A DNA stretch of 64,000 nucleotides from Promethearchaeota archaeon (lineage in GTDB: Archaea; Asgardarchaeota; Lokiarchaeia; Sigyniarchaeales; SOKP01). The notes below the pieces were generated by a model. That model was not told the DNA's origin. It made no database searches and worked only from the letters and a program-made list of their open reading frames with translations. Location of the stretch: NCBI GenBank assembly GCA_030603385.1, contig JAUVXW010000001.1, positions 62,001-126,000 of the forward strand, read 5' to 3'. The translations under genes and the position numbers were made by a program. This document shows, piece by piece, positions 1 through 8,532 of the stretch; within the stretch, counting starts at the first letter, position 1; the number at the start of each line of letters is the position of its first letter.

Positions 1-182
1 GGAATTTTTGCTTGTTTATTCATCTCTTCTATAATTAATTCAGGTGTAGTCAAATCAGGATCTCCTATTCCTAGAGGGATAAAATCCTTTCCTTTTTTCC
101 TCCCTTCAGCTATTAATTGCTCAATCTCAACAAAGATATATATAGGCAATCTCTTTACCCTTTCAGCATATTCCAGTGTAAT
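1..182 (-). CDS. PLP-dependent aminotransferase, N-terminal part (LL-diaminopimelate aminotransferase-like)
   Basis: The reverse strand encodes about 60 residues that run off the window edge. The stretch LPIYIFVEIEQLIAEGRKKG followed by IPLGIGDPDLTTPELI matches the N-terminus of class I/II aminotransferases. The GIGDPDLxTP motif is typical of LL-diaminopimelate aminotransferase (DapL) and related aspartate aminotransferases. DapL transfers an amino group from glutamate to tetrahydrodipicolinate in lysine synthesis; the exact substrate cannot be set from this fragment. The frame opens right after a TAA with ATT, then CTG, as the only upstream candidate starts. A GGTG ribosome site lies 6 nt before the ATT. 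The first standard start is an internal TTG at 149, which would remove residues usually conserved in the family. Confidence 0.75.
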   Translation of the reverse strand, partial: MTLEYAERVKRLPIYIFVEIEQLIAEGRKKGKDFIPLGIGDPDLTTPELIIEEMNKQAKI

Positions 183-359
183 TTAAAACACCATCACTTT
201 AAATTTTGGTTTTGAAATATGTAGAATTAAACATTTTCAAAAAATTTAAAATTTTTCAGTTTGGATCTTTCTGTTGATTAAAATATCAATGAAACCCATT
301 GAAAAAATATATATAAAGTTCACTTACTCAGTTTTAACAAAAAAAAGAGTGGGATATTC

Positions 360-533
360 TTAAAGTAGTATATTTTTATGTATTTGAAGTTCTTGCTTAT
401 ATACATTAATGCGTTTTTGTATACGGTTCAAATAAAACGATTCATTTTGATTCCTAAGTTTTTTTAAAATCAATTCTAATACCTTTATGGAATTTTGTAA
501 TATAATCATTCTATCCTGAATTTCACTCCTCAT
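360..533 (-). CDS. small basic helical protein, 57 aa, unknown
   Basis: An ATG-initiated 57-codon frame on the minus strand fills an otherwise empty gap. The product is charged and helical (it begins MRSEIQDRMIILQNSIKVLE) with leucine/isoleucine spacing that suggests a short amphipathic or coiled-coil helix. No family is recognised. There is no strong ribosome site before the ATG. The amino-acid composition looks protein-like, but in such AT-rich DNA chance frames of this size occur, so it is only a candidate gene. Confidence 0.35.
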   Translation of the reverse strand: MRSEIQDRMIILQNSIKVLELILKKLRNQNESFYLNRIQKRINVYKQELQIHKNILL

Positions 534-719
534 AAATTTGTACCTTATCCCTTATTCTTTTAACTTTTATTAATTAGGTTTACTTTAAAAATTATTAGAG
601 GCATATTCTTTTGTGGATTTTTGCTGAATTGTATAGGATATTATGAATTTTTCTCAAAATTTAATTAAATTATGGAGCTTTTAATCAATTAATTTAAAAT
701 TAGCAAGTTAGGGATATGA

Positions 720-1817
720 ATGACTGAAAAATTTTGGTACAAAGTAGCAAGGACCATTGTTAAAGCGGGAGTCTTTCCTTTTCCTGTCAATGAAAGCTTG
801 ATAGAATTACTCCAAGAACTAATAACTGAAGAACAAGCAAAATTCTTATTGATATTTAAAAAACCTTCATTAACACTTGATCAAATAAAACAAAGTACAG
901 ATAAAGATGAAGAGTCTATCCTCAAAATGCTTGATATTTTGATGTATAATGGTATTATAATTGGTACAAAAAGTAGGAGTGCTGGAGTGATGGTTTATCG
1001 TTTAATGGGTCCATTTCCAGGAATATTTGAATATACTAATTTGAGAGGAGAGACGGATGAAAAGCATGTAAAATTAGCAAAATTGTTCCAGAAGCTATTT
1101 TCGGAAAGGAGTAGGATAAATGAAACCAATCGCGAAACAATGATAAACACATTTAAAGCTCTACCCCCCACTGATAGAACTTTACCAGTCGAAAAAGAGG
1201 TAGAAATAGGAACAGAAACTGTAATGCCTTTTGAGGATATTAAAAAATATGTTGAGGAATATGATGATATTGCTGTTGCCCATTGTTACTGCCGACATCA
1301 TAAAGATCTTATAAATGATCCTTGTAAATTAGACGCTTCGAAGGATAACTGTTTTCTTTTTGATAAAAGTGCCCAATTTGCTATCGAGAAGAACTTTGGG
1401 CATCGAGTTTCAAAAGAAGAGGCCATTAAAATCTTTAGAGAAGCAGAAGATCAAGGATTGGTTCATAAGGTGTTCCATGTTCACTCAGACACTAATCGAG
1501 GGATAGAAGCAATTTGTAATTGCTGTAAATGTTGTTGTGGAATTATAGGAATGTATCGAGGAGGAATTATGCCATTACATACTGTATCCTCTTATATTGC
1601 TGAAGTAGATGAAGAATTATGTGTGGGATGTGCAACTTGTCTTGAAGTATGCCCGATGGAAACGATTTATTCCGAGAATAATAAAGCTATCGTTGATCCA
1701 GAAAAATGTATTGGATGTGGGCTATGTGCTCACCATTGTCATGAAGAGGCAATACATTTAAAAAGAACTGGTCCAAGAGATGTGTTTATACCTCCAGTAA
1801 AAATAAAAACAAATTAA
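720..1817 (+). CDS. 4Fe-4S dicluster protein with N-terminal winged-helix-like region
   Basis: A 365-residue protein. Residues ~40-95 look like a small winged-helix module. A middle region holds a Cys/His group (AHCYCRHH) and a dense cysteine run (CNCCKCCCG) near residue 265. The C-terminal 70 residues form a two-cluster ferredoxin domain with CVGCATCLEVCP and CIGCGLCAHHCH; in the second cluster the usual proline after the last Cys is His. No membrane segments or signal peptide are seen, so it is probably a cytoplasmic electron-transfer or redox-sensing protein. It starts at an ATG behind a GGGA-type site. The next gene downstream is a crotonase, so electron transfer linked to acyl-CoA metabolism is plausible but inferred. 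Confidence 0.8.
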   Translation: MTEKFWYKVARTIVKAGVFPFPVNESLIELLQELITEEQAKFLLIFKKPSLTLDQIKQSTDKDEESILKMLDILMYNGIIIGTKSRSAGVMVYRLMGPFPGIFEYTNLRGETDEKHVKLAKLFQKLFSERSRINETNRETMINTFKALPPTDRTLPVEKEVEIGTETVMPFEDIKKYVEEYDDIAVAHCYCRHHKDLINDPCKLDASKDNCFLFDKSAQFAIEKNFGHRVSKEEAIKIFREAEDQGLVHKVFHVHSDTNRGIEAICNCCKCCCGIIGMYRGGIMPLHTVSSYIAEVDEELCVGCATCLEVCPMETIYSENNKAIVDPEKCIGCGLCAHHCHEEAIHLKRTGPRDVFIPPVKIKTN

Positions 1818-1933
1818 TAATTCCTCTTCCTTTCATGCTCTTTTTGAAATACTGAATAATATTTTTATTTCAATTTACTTTAATTCCTTTAATTATTCAA
1901 TTTAAATTGAATTATAATCAAAAATGAAAGAAA

Positions 1934-2761
1934 ATGAGCGAAAAAAAGGTAGTCTTAATAGAAGAAAATGAAGACCAAACAATAACCACAATCAAGTTGA
2001 ATCGTTTAGAGAAAAAAAATGCTATAAATTGGGATGTATTAAACGGTTTAGAAAAAGCGATTGAAGAAGCAGAACAATCAAAAACTAGGGTTATTATTTT
2101 AACCGGCGCGACTGATTTTTTTAGTTCTGGAATTGACTTAAATCTTCTAGCTGGTCAAGATCCTACTTCAACAGAAAGGGGACCAGACTTGTCCACCCCA
2201 TCCCATTTTAGATACTACTTAAATACTAAATTTCACCCAATAGTGATAAAAATTGGAAAAGTTGAAAAGCCATTTATAGCTAGAATTGAAGGATTTTGCT
2301 TTGGATTAGGTTTTGAACTAGCCCTGGCATGTGATTTCCGATTTTCTCTAGAAAATGCTAAATTTAGTATGCCTGAGGTAAAGGTAGGAATCATTCCTGA
2401 CGTGTCTGGAACAACAAGACTCACACGATTGTGTGGAATATCGCACGCAAAGGATATTGCATTAACTGGAAGGATTTTTGATGGCATAGAAGCATATAGA
2501 ATGGGTGCAGTAAACGGAATAGCAAAAAATAGAGAAGAATTAGACGTCTTGGTGAAAAAATACTCGGATGAACTAATAGATAGCGCCCCACTTGCAGTAG
2601 GATTAGGTAAAAAATTAATCGATAATATTTATGGTCAGAATCTTGAATTTGGTTTAGAACTGGAAGGCCTTGTAAATTCTCAATTATTACAATCAAGCGA
2701 TTTTAGAAAAGGAGCTATGGCTCGATTACAAAAACAAAAGCCAAAATGGAAAGGTAAATAA
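1934..2761 (+). CDS. enoyl-CoA hydratase/isomerase family protein
   Basis: A 275-residue crotonase-fold enzyme acting on CoA thioesters. The oxyanion-hole region (SSGIDL near residue 66), the helix with GLGFELALACD and the strand FSMPEVKVGIIPD are all visible. Both glutamates used by enoyl-CoA hydratases seem present (E in FELAL, E in MPEV). The usual IPGAGG is IPDVSG, and an Asp there is common in isomerase-type members, so hydratase versus isomerase cannot be decided. It is transcribed with the ferredoxin-like gene upstream and the MBL gene 36 nt downstream, suggesting a small acyl-CoA operon. Confidence 0.88.
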   Translation: MSEKKVVLIEENEDQTITTIKLNRLEKKNAINWDVLNGLEKAIEEAEQSKTRVIILTGATDFFSSGIDLNLLAGQDPTSTERGPDLSTPSHFRYYLNTKFHPIVIKIGKVEKPFIARIEGFCFGLGFELALACDFRFSLENAKFSMPEVKVGIIPDVSGTTRLTRLCGISHAKDIALTGRIFDGIEAYRMGAVNGIAKNREELDVLVKKYSDELIDSAPLAVGLGKKLIDNIYGQNLEFGLELEGLVNSQLLQSSDFRKGAMARLQKQKPKWKGK

Positions 2762-2797
2762 ACATTATTTAAATATTATTTTTAACATCTAATTGGA

Positions 2798-3703
2798 GTG
2801 CCTGATTTTTTGGTAGTCAAAGTAGATTATCATTGTAATAATGAAATTTTAGAATGGCAGTGGTCATCAGATAGTGAATTGATGACCGACCCTTTCTTTA
2901 CGTCTTGTTATTTAGTTGATGGTCTTCTCATTGATTCTGGAGCTCCTGGAGGAGTTGATGACTTGCGGGAGTTTGTGAACTCATTAAATCCTGAAGACAT
3001 GATTGAGAAATGTTTTATTACACATGCTCATGAGGATCATGCTGGTGGAGCTCATTTATTAAACACAGAGTTTGGAATTCCTATATATTCTGGTGAAAAA
3101 GCCATTAATCTTTTAAAATCTGGTAATACTTATCCAGATTATCGTCAAATGGCTTGGGGACCGAAACTATTACCTGTGAATGCTATATTTATAGAAGAAT
3201 TCATAATCACGAAATCAAAAAAATATAAGTTTGAATTATTTCCTATGTCTGGACATGCTCCAGAATTAATCACTCTTATAGAAAGAAAGCAGCAATGGGC
3301 TTTTGTTGCAGATGCAGTACAACCAAAATACAAGATGATATTCGGTGGACATAGCGATATACAAGAAGATATTTCATTAATTTTTCAAGCTCTACAAGAA
3401 TTGTATGACTTTACTGAGGGTATGAATGACTTACTAATATTTTCTGCAGGTAATGGCGTATTTCATAGCAGAGAATTTTTGATTGAGAAATTAAGGGAAA
3501 TTAAAAAAATGCATCAACAAGTCCATGAAGTTTATAAAACCCTTCCCAAAAATAAATATTCTAAAAAGCAAATTATAAGAAAAATATTAAAACAAGTATA
3601 TGGTAAGGAAAGTTTTGTCGGACAAATGACTCGAGGTGCTCTTTCGAGAAAAAATTTGATATCATCTCTACTTGATTGGCCAATAGATGGAAAATTAGCT
3701 TAA
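2798..3703 (+). CDS. MBL-fold metallo-hydrolase
   Basis: A 301-residue metallo-beta-lactamase-fold hydrolase. The metal-binding motif THAHEDHAGG is near residue 75. A downstream His (MSGHAPELITL) and Asp (FVADAV) supply the remaining ligands. The family includes glyoxalase II-like thioesterases and other hydrolases, and the substrate is unknown. The crotonase just upstream makes a thioesterase role conceivable. The start is uncertain: GTG at 2798 overlaps the best ribosome site (GGAG, 2795-2798), so the in-frame TTG at 2810 may be the real start. Confidence 0.82.
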   Translation: MPDFLVVKVDYHCNNEILEWQWSSDSELMTDPFFTSCYLVDGLLIDSGAPGGVDDLREFVNSLNPEDMIEKCFITHAHEDHAGGAHLLNTEFGIPIYSGEKAINLLKSGNTYPDYRQMAWGPKLLPVNAIFIEEFIITKSKKYKFELFPMSGHAPELITLIERKQQWAFVADAVQPKYKMIFGGHSDIQEDISLIFQALQELYDFTEGMNDLLIFSAGNGVFHSREFLIEKLREIKKMHQQVHEVYKTLPKNKYSKKQIIRKILKQVYGKESFVGQMTRGALSRKNLISSLLDWPIDGKLA

Positions 3704-3749
3704 CAAAACAAGTGTCTATTAAATATTGATATTAAAAAAAGCCTTAATT

Positions 3750-3899
3750 TCAATTAATCAGTTTTAGAAAGTTGTCGATTATAGTATTATGATATTGTTT
3801 AGGTTGAATCTGTAATTCTTCACTTAACCAAATTTTATTTAAAATTTCCTCCCGCGAAATCTCTAATCTTATATCATAAGCAATTTCTTTATCCGACAC
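3750..3899 (-). CDS. small protein or gene remnant, 49 aa
   Basis: The minus strand has a GTG-initiated frame of 49 codons (MSDKEIAYDIRLEISREEIL at its start, NTIIDNFLKLIN at its end). The acidic/basic pattern and lack of low-complexity sequence look coding, and it is the only such frame in the 420-bp gap. No family is recognised. It could be a short real protein or the decayed end of a larger gene. Confidence 0.3.
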   Translation of the reverse strand: MSDKEIAYDIRLEISREEILNKIWLSEELQIQPKQYHNTIIDNFLKLIN

Positions 3900-4133
3900 A
3901 ATTGATTAATGAAATTACTTGTATTTAAATTCATGCTTAATGAAAAATAGGTACATTAAATTCATTATTAACCCATTAACATAAAATAGAAACATACTTA
4001 ACTCTAAATTGTTTGAAGATTAATAATTAAATCATAAAATTAAAGTTCTTTTAGGAACTATATATTCATATAATTGTCTGCTTAAATGTTATGTAATCAT
4101 TATTTACATAGATAATAATTATTTTTGATTAAT

Positions 4134-4796
4134 ATGATAGAGATTGACGAGAAAGAGCTTAACAAACTAAGCATAGATAAACTAACTCATCTATTTATGG
4201 ATGTTATCAATGAACAAAATTTAAAGTTAATTGAAGGAATTGAATTTCTTGTAGAGGAAAATTTTGATAGCTTTGAAAAAAATTTGCGTTATGTAATAGA
4301 TACTAATACAGAAGTTAAAATTAAGAAGAGATTCGAATCCAAAATATTTAAATCAAAATTAATGTTTTCAAAAGGAGATAGATTAAAACTTTTTACTAAA
4401 ATAAATGATATAAAAAATATCGGGGAATTCATAGCCAATAAAATGCTTCTTTATAAAGCAGTGTTTCCCGATGATAAATTTAAATTACAAATTCAAAGCG
4501 TTCTCAAATCTTTAAAAATAATTTCAAATGAAGTAGCTGACGCTGTTAAATCAATAGGAATCGATTTAAGTAAAGCTCATGACATCTGTGAAGAAGTCAA
4601 AGAAGAAAGACGGAAAATGAGAATAGAAGAATTCCAACTATTAAATCAACTTTATAATTATGATATGGATTATTTATCAAGGACCTTCTTGTATCTAAAA
4701 GAATTGATAGAAAGTATCATGATGTTAGCCGATCACCTTAAAAACTTCGCTGAATACATCCAGTTTTTAGCAACAAAATATCTAGTTTTCGATTAA
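4134..4796 (+). CDS. DUF47/PhoU-like protein (divergent)
   Basis: About 220 residues, all helical. Segments such as KSKLMFSKGDRLKLFTKIND and IGEFIANKMLLYK match the PhoU-like DUF47 fold, in which long helices carry metal-binding acidic residues. DUF47 proteins usually sit beside PiT phosphate permeases and are thought to regulate them. Here the permease gene begins 22 nt downstream and a second DUF47 gene follows it. The ATG at 4134 is preferred over an in-frame TTG at 4125; neither has a clear ribosome site. It is much more diverged than the second copy. Confidence 0.72.
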   Translation: MIEIDEKELNKLSIDKLTHLFMDVINEQNLKLIEGIEFLVEENFDSFEKNLRYVIDTNTEVKIKKRFESKIFKSKLMFSKGDRLKLFTKINDIKNIGEFIANKMLLYKAVFPDDKFKLQIQSVLKSLKIISNEVADAVKSIGIDLSKAHDICEEVKEERRKMRIEEFQLLNQLYNYDMDYLSRTFLYLKELIESIMMLADHLKNFAEYIQFLATKYLVFD

Positions 4797-4818
4797 AAAT
4801 ATATATTTATGATTTGAT

Positions 4819-5856
4819 ATGGCTACTGACATTAATTTAACTCTGATCATAGTCTTAATAGTTATGGCGATTGCACTCGCCTTCTCGATCGGCTCCAATG
4901 ACGAGACACTTGCTGCAATGGTCGGCGCTGGCGTCCTCAAATTTAAAATTGCTCTAATTGTAGGAGGTGCCGCAATAGGTTCTGGTATGATTCTTTTTAG
5001 TGGGGGTTTTGTTCCTGAAACAGTAGGTAGAAGTCTTTTAGGTGAAGGTTTAGAATCAAAATATACTAATATTATGCTCTTAGCCGTACTGATAAGTAGC
5101 ATTACATGGTTAGTAATAGGTAGTTTTGCCGGCATTCCCTTAAGTAGTACTCACTCTTTAATTGGTAGCATTGTTGGAGTAGTGATAGTATATGCAATCT
5201 TTCAAGGTGGGGTTGATCTTAATAATGCATTTAACTATGATAAGTTAAGAGATGTAGTGTTAAGCTGGTTTATATCCCCATTATCTGGCTTATTAATAAC
5301 ATATGTTCTCTTTAAAATCAGTGCTAAGTTATTTTTATCTCGTCTCAGAGGTCTTAATCAGATAGAAAAATCTGAAAAATCTTTTAAATGGTTATTATTT
5401 ATTGCAGTTATATTTGCCGAAATCTGGGTTGGAGCTAATTCTGGGGAAGCTTTAGGTATTCTTTTAGGTCTTAGAGAAAATAATTCTATAACCAATGGTC
5501 AATACCTATTCTTTGCAATTTTCTGCGGGATTTTTGCTTTCCTTGGCATTTATTTTGCGGCACGATATGTAATCCGAAATTTGGCTTCCTATATGATAGA
5601 TACGCGTCCTAGCGAGGGATTTATTATTCAAATAAGTTCTGCTATAATTCTAATGATTGCCACACTTTTGGCTCTCCCAATTAGTCACTCACATGTAATA
5701 GTATTTTGTATTATTGGTTTAAGTCTCGCTCAAAAGAAAGAAATAGACTATAGAGGTTTGGGTAAAATGGGACTCTATTGGGTTCTTACATTTCCAATAG
5801 CTGCTTTTTTAGCAGGATTTTTATATTTTATTTTTAGTTCATTTGGATTATCATGA
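4819..5856 (+). CDS. pit: inorganic phosphate transporter, PiT family
   Basis: A 345-residue polytopic membrane protein with the two inverted PiT repeats. The first has FSIGSNDETLAAMVGAG and PLSSTHSLIGS; the second has WVGANSGEALG and LPISHSHVIVF. PiT proteins import phosphate with sodium or protons. About ten hydrophobic segments are visible, split by a short charged loop near residue 190. It is flanked by two DUF47 genes, the usual PiT context. The first ~40 codons (about 4861-4945) are clearly more G/C-rich than the rest of the gene. Confidence 0.93.
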   Translation: MATDINLTLIIVLIVMAIALAFSIGSNDETLAAMVGAGVLKFKIALIVGGAAIGSGMILFSGGFVPETVGRSLLGEGLESKYTNIMLLAVLISSITWLVIGSFAGIPLSSTHSLIGSIVGVVIVYAIFQGGVDLNNAFNYDKLRDVVLSWFISPLSGLLITYVLFKISAKLFLSRLRGLNQIEKSEKSFKWLLFIAVIFAEIWVGANSGEALGILLGLRENNSITNGQYLFFAIFCGIFAFLGIYFAARYVIRNLASYMIDTRPSEGFIIQISSAIILMIATLLALPISHSHVIVFCIIGLSLAQKKEIDYRGLGKMGLYWVLTFPIAAFLAGFLYFIFSSFGLS

Positions 5857-5915
5857 TAAATGTTAAAAAGAAAAAAAAAATATATAATAATAACTGAAAC
5901 AATATGGTGGTATAA

Positions 5916-6599
5916 ATAGGGTCTTTAATTGAATTTTTGAAAAGAGAAACTGCTGTCAATGCTTTAGAAAAATCCGTTAAACATGCTCAAATAGTTCAAG
6001 AAACTGTAAAGAATTTAGATGCAGGTTTACAGATTTTATTGAAAGAAAAAGATGTTGAAAAGTCACATAAACTATTTCATAAAGTTGATGTTTTAGAAAG
6101 AGATGCAGATAACTTAAGAAGAAAAATCCAAAAAGATATTTCAAGAGGAGAATTAAATCCAAGCGTAAGACAAAATTTATCACATTTAATTAAAAGGATG
6201 GATGATGTTGCAAATTGCAGTACAGGTGTTGCACGTAGAATTAATACAATTCCTTTGAAATTTTGGGAGGAAAGTAGTAAAGAAACAATTGATTTAATAT
6301 TAGAAATGATGAAAACTACCGTTGACTGTGTTCAATTTCTAGATAAAATCGTACTCGATTTGCTCGAGGAAAGAAAAAATATAATGAAATTCTCCACACA
6401 AATAAATCAGCTTGAGCATACAGTAGATCTGCTTAATATTGAATTGAGAAAAAATCTCCAAGAAACCGAATATACTGTAAATTTTTTTACGATTTTCACA
6501 GCTGGAAACGTATTTGACATTTTAGAAGCAATATCAGATTCAATCGAGGGTGTTGCAGATTATATTTTGGTACTATTAACAAGCGCAGAAAGATTGTAA
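5916..6599 (+). CDS. DUF47/PhoU-like phosphate-transport accessory protein
   Basis: A helical DUF47-family protein (about 227 residues from the start chosen here). KLFHKVDVLERDADNLRRKI and ISRGELNPSVRQNLSHLIKR are characteristic PhoU-like segments. The first standard start is TTG at 5937. The frame stays open upstream to ATA at 5916, giving an extra GSLIEFL that resembles normal DUF47 N-termini. A GGTGG ribosome site (5906-5910) lies 5 nt before that ATA but 26 nt before the TTG. The ATA start is therefore proposed but unproven. It follows pit by 59 nt and is probably co-transcribed. Confidence 0.85.
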   Translation: MGSLIEFLKRETAVNALEKSVKHAQIVQETVKNLDAGLQILLKEKDVEKSHKLFHKVDVLERDADNLRRKIQKDISRGELNPSVRQNLSHLIKRMDDVANCSTGVARRINTIPLKFWEESSKETIDLILEMMKTTVDCVQFLDKIVLDLLEERKNIMKFSTQINQLEHTVDLLNIELRKNLQETEYTVNFFTIFTAGNVFDILEAISDSIEGVADYILVLLTSAERL

Positions 6600-6651
6600 C
6601 TTTGTATTAAAGGTTAGATTTATTAATGGATAAAAGAAGAATTAGTTTGAA

Positions 6652-8226
6652 TTATATTAAACTTTGACCAACAACACTCTTATGAGGCATCTTCCCTAAC
6701 ATTTTTAACAGAGTTGGAACAATGTCAGTTATTTTACAATAAGAAATATGTTTATGTGGAATTTCTGGAGATCCCCCGATAATCAACGGAACGTTCATAC
6801 ATTCTCTTATACCCCTATCATGATTATAGATATTTTTATTCCCTTTTTTACCATTTTTTAGATTATAAACTACTGATCCATCATTGCTTAAAATTATATC
6901 GGAGCTTCTAGGATTTTTAAAATGACGGGGTATTAAATCGGAGTACATTGGATAATCAAGGTGGTATGTAGCACCTAACCATTCTTGAATGGTGTGAAAT
7001 TTGTTATCCATTAATTTGCTAGCATTTTCGTCGTTTGAGTAATCGAAAATATCGGTATCATCATTTTCCATAATGTATCTTGTTTTATAATTATTACCCA
7101 TACCGGAATATTCAATAGCACCGGAAATTATTTTTTTTGATTTTTTATTCTTCTTCTTTAAATGAATAATTCCCTTGTTGACTGTATTTTTTTCATCTCT
7201 ATAGTACATTAAATGGCTGCCTTCAATTTTGAATAAGTCTTGCAGTAAATTTATTTTTTTAGGACCATATCTTTCTAATTCTTTAACAGTGGGATGAGAC
7301 CAACTATTTTTTACATCAGAATTAGTATTTCCTTTAAAATTAAAGAAGCCAATTCCGTCATATTTCGCTAAATTCATATTTCCCCGTAAATTCCTTCGAG
7401 GATGATAATGAGTTAGTTTATTTGCTTTAAAAAAATCAAATATCTTACCATATCTTTCTGCTTTATAATTTCCATGATCGGAAACAATTGCTATCGCAGT
7501 ATCATCTAAATATCCCATTTTATCCAAACTCTCAACTAATAGACCAATTACTTTATCAATATGCAAAATATTTAATTTATAGATTTGCGAATTGAACCCA
7601 AAAATATGTAATAAAATGTCAGGTGTCATAAACCATAATAATGATGCAACTGGAGGTTCAGAATCTTTAATAAATTTTTTTGGTTTTTTAAAAGTGTCAA
7701 TTAGCTTTTTTACTACACCAGTATCAGCTCTGGCCATCATTTTCTTTATATTTCGTGAATAGTATAAAGTTAGATAAAACATAGCAAGTTTAGTTTTTCT
7801 TTCTGGAAAAAAATACTTTGATCCCCGGCTGACAAACTGAGCAATACTAGCAGTCTTCCCATCTCCAACCATTTCAAGAATGGTTTTGCATCTGTTTCCA
7901 AGATCTTTATTTAACTTATATATTTGTAGATTTTTGGCAGTGTAATCTCTTAAAAATGGAGGGGCAATATCACGACCCATCCAATTCATTAACGGTACAC
8001 CATGACAGAATTCTTTACGGTAATCACCAGTGTATGTCCCTGTTACTAATGAGACATGAGTTGGAAAAGTAATAGGTGGAAAATCAGTTATGCAATTCTT
8101 GGAATAAATCCCATTTTCCATCAATTTCTTTATGTTAGGGAGCAATCCTTTTTCTATAAAATTAAATAGAAGGTCAGATCTTACATTATCAATTATGCAG
8201 TAGATAATCCTATTTATCTTATTCAT
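6652..8226 (-). CDS. alkaline phosphatase superfamily protein (phosphodiesterase/sulfatase-like)
   Basis: A 524-residue enzyme of the alkaline phosphatase/nucleotide pyrophosphatase fold. The N-terminus IIYCIIDNVRSDLL supplies the first metal-binding Asp. PPITFPTHVSLVTG carries the likely Thr nucleophile, AIVSDHGNYKAERYG is the second metal site, and HDRGIRECMNVPLII holds the C-terminal His. Such enzymes cleave phosphodiesters, phosphonates or sulfates. No signal peptide is seen, so it is probably cytoplasmic or acts on a lipid-linked substrate. It is convergent with the DUF47 gene. Confidence 0.82.
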   Translation of the reverse strand: MNKINRIIYCIIDNVRSDLLFNFIEKGLLPNIKKLMENGIYSKNCITDFPPITFPTHVSLVTGTYTGDYRKEFCHGVPLMNWMGRDIAPPFLRDYTAKNLQIYKLNKDLGNRCKTILEMVGDGKTASIAQFVSRGSKYFFPERKTKLAMFYLTLYYSRNIKKMMARADTGVVKKLIDTFKKPKKFIKDSEPPVASLLWFMTPDILLHIFGFNSQIYKLNILHIDKVIGLLVESLDKMGYLDDTAIAIVSDHGNYKAERYGKIFDFFKANKLTHYHPRRNLRGNMNLAKYDGIGFFNFKGNTNSDVKNSWSHPTVKELERYGPKKINLLQDLFKIEGSHLMYYRDEKNTVNKGIIHLKKKNKKSKKIISGAIEYSGMGNNYKTRYIMENDDTDIFDYSNDENASKLMDNKFHTIQEWLGATYHLDYPMYSDLIPRHFKNPRSSDIILSNDGSVVYNLKNGKKGNKNIYNHDRGIRECMNVPLIIGGSPEIPHKHISYCKITDIVPTLLKMLGKMPHKSVVGQSLI

Positions 8227-8532
8227 AATATTAGAAATCTTGAGCTAAGAATTATAATATTTCAAGAATTAAAAAATATAATATTATTGAATATTTGAAA
8301 ATAAGAAGATGTCAACAAAAATAAATACAAAAAGTTGATTTTCTGGATGGATGATCCCTCCTTTTTTTAAGAAGGGGAGGTATTCTTCCTCAAGTATCTT
8401 CTTATTCCCCTTTAATTGCTCTCGATATACATATAATGCATAATCTAAATGAGAAAACTTCTTACGAGTATTTAAAAAAGTAATTAAATGATGATTTGAT
8501 TAAGGAGAATAAGGTTTAATATGGGATAATGG
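8227..8532. other. intergenic, possible degenerate coding fragment
   Basis: No intact gene is seen. On the minus strand a 71-codon open frame (8284-8499) translates to protein-like sequence such as YVYREQLKGNKKILEEEYLP but has no ATG, GTG or TTG. It could be a decayed gene or chance. A CCTCC/GGAGG inverted repeat with a T-rich loop lies at 8357-8380. Confidence 0.3.

Noticed and set aside
8357-8380. CCTCC/GGAGG hairpin as a transcription terminator for the tRNA
   Set aside because: It lies about 150 nt from the tRNA end, and on the minus strand two of the inner pairs become C-A mismatches.
8284-8499. 71-codon open minus-strand frame with protein-like sequence downstream of the tRNA
   Set aside because: It has no ATG, GTG or TTG and no ribosome site, so it is listed only as a possible degenerate fragment.
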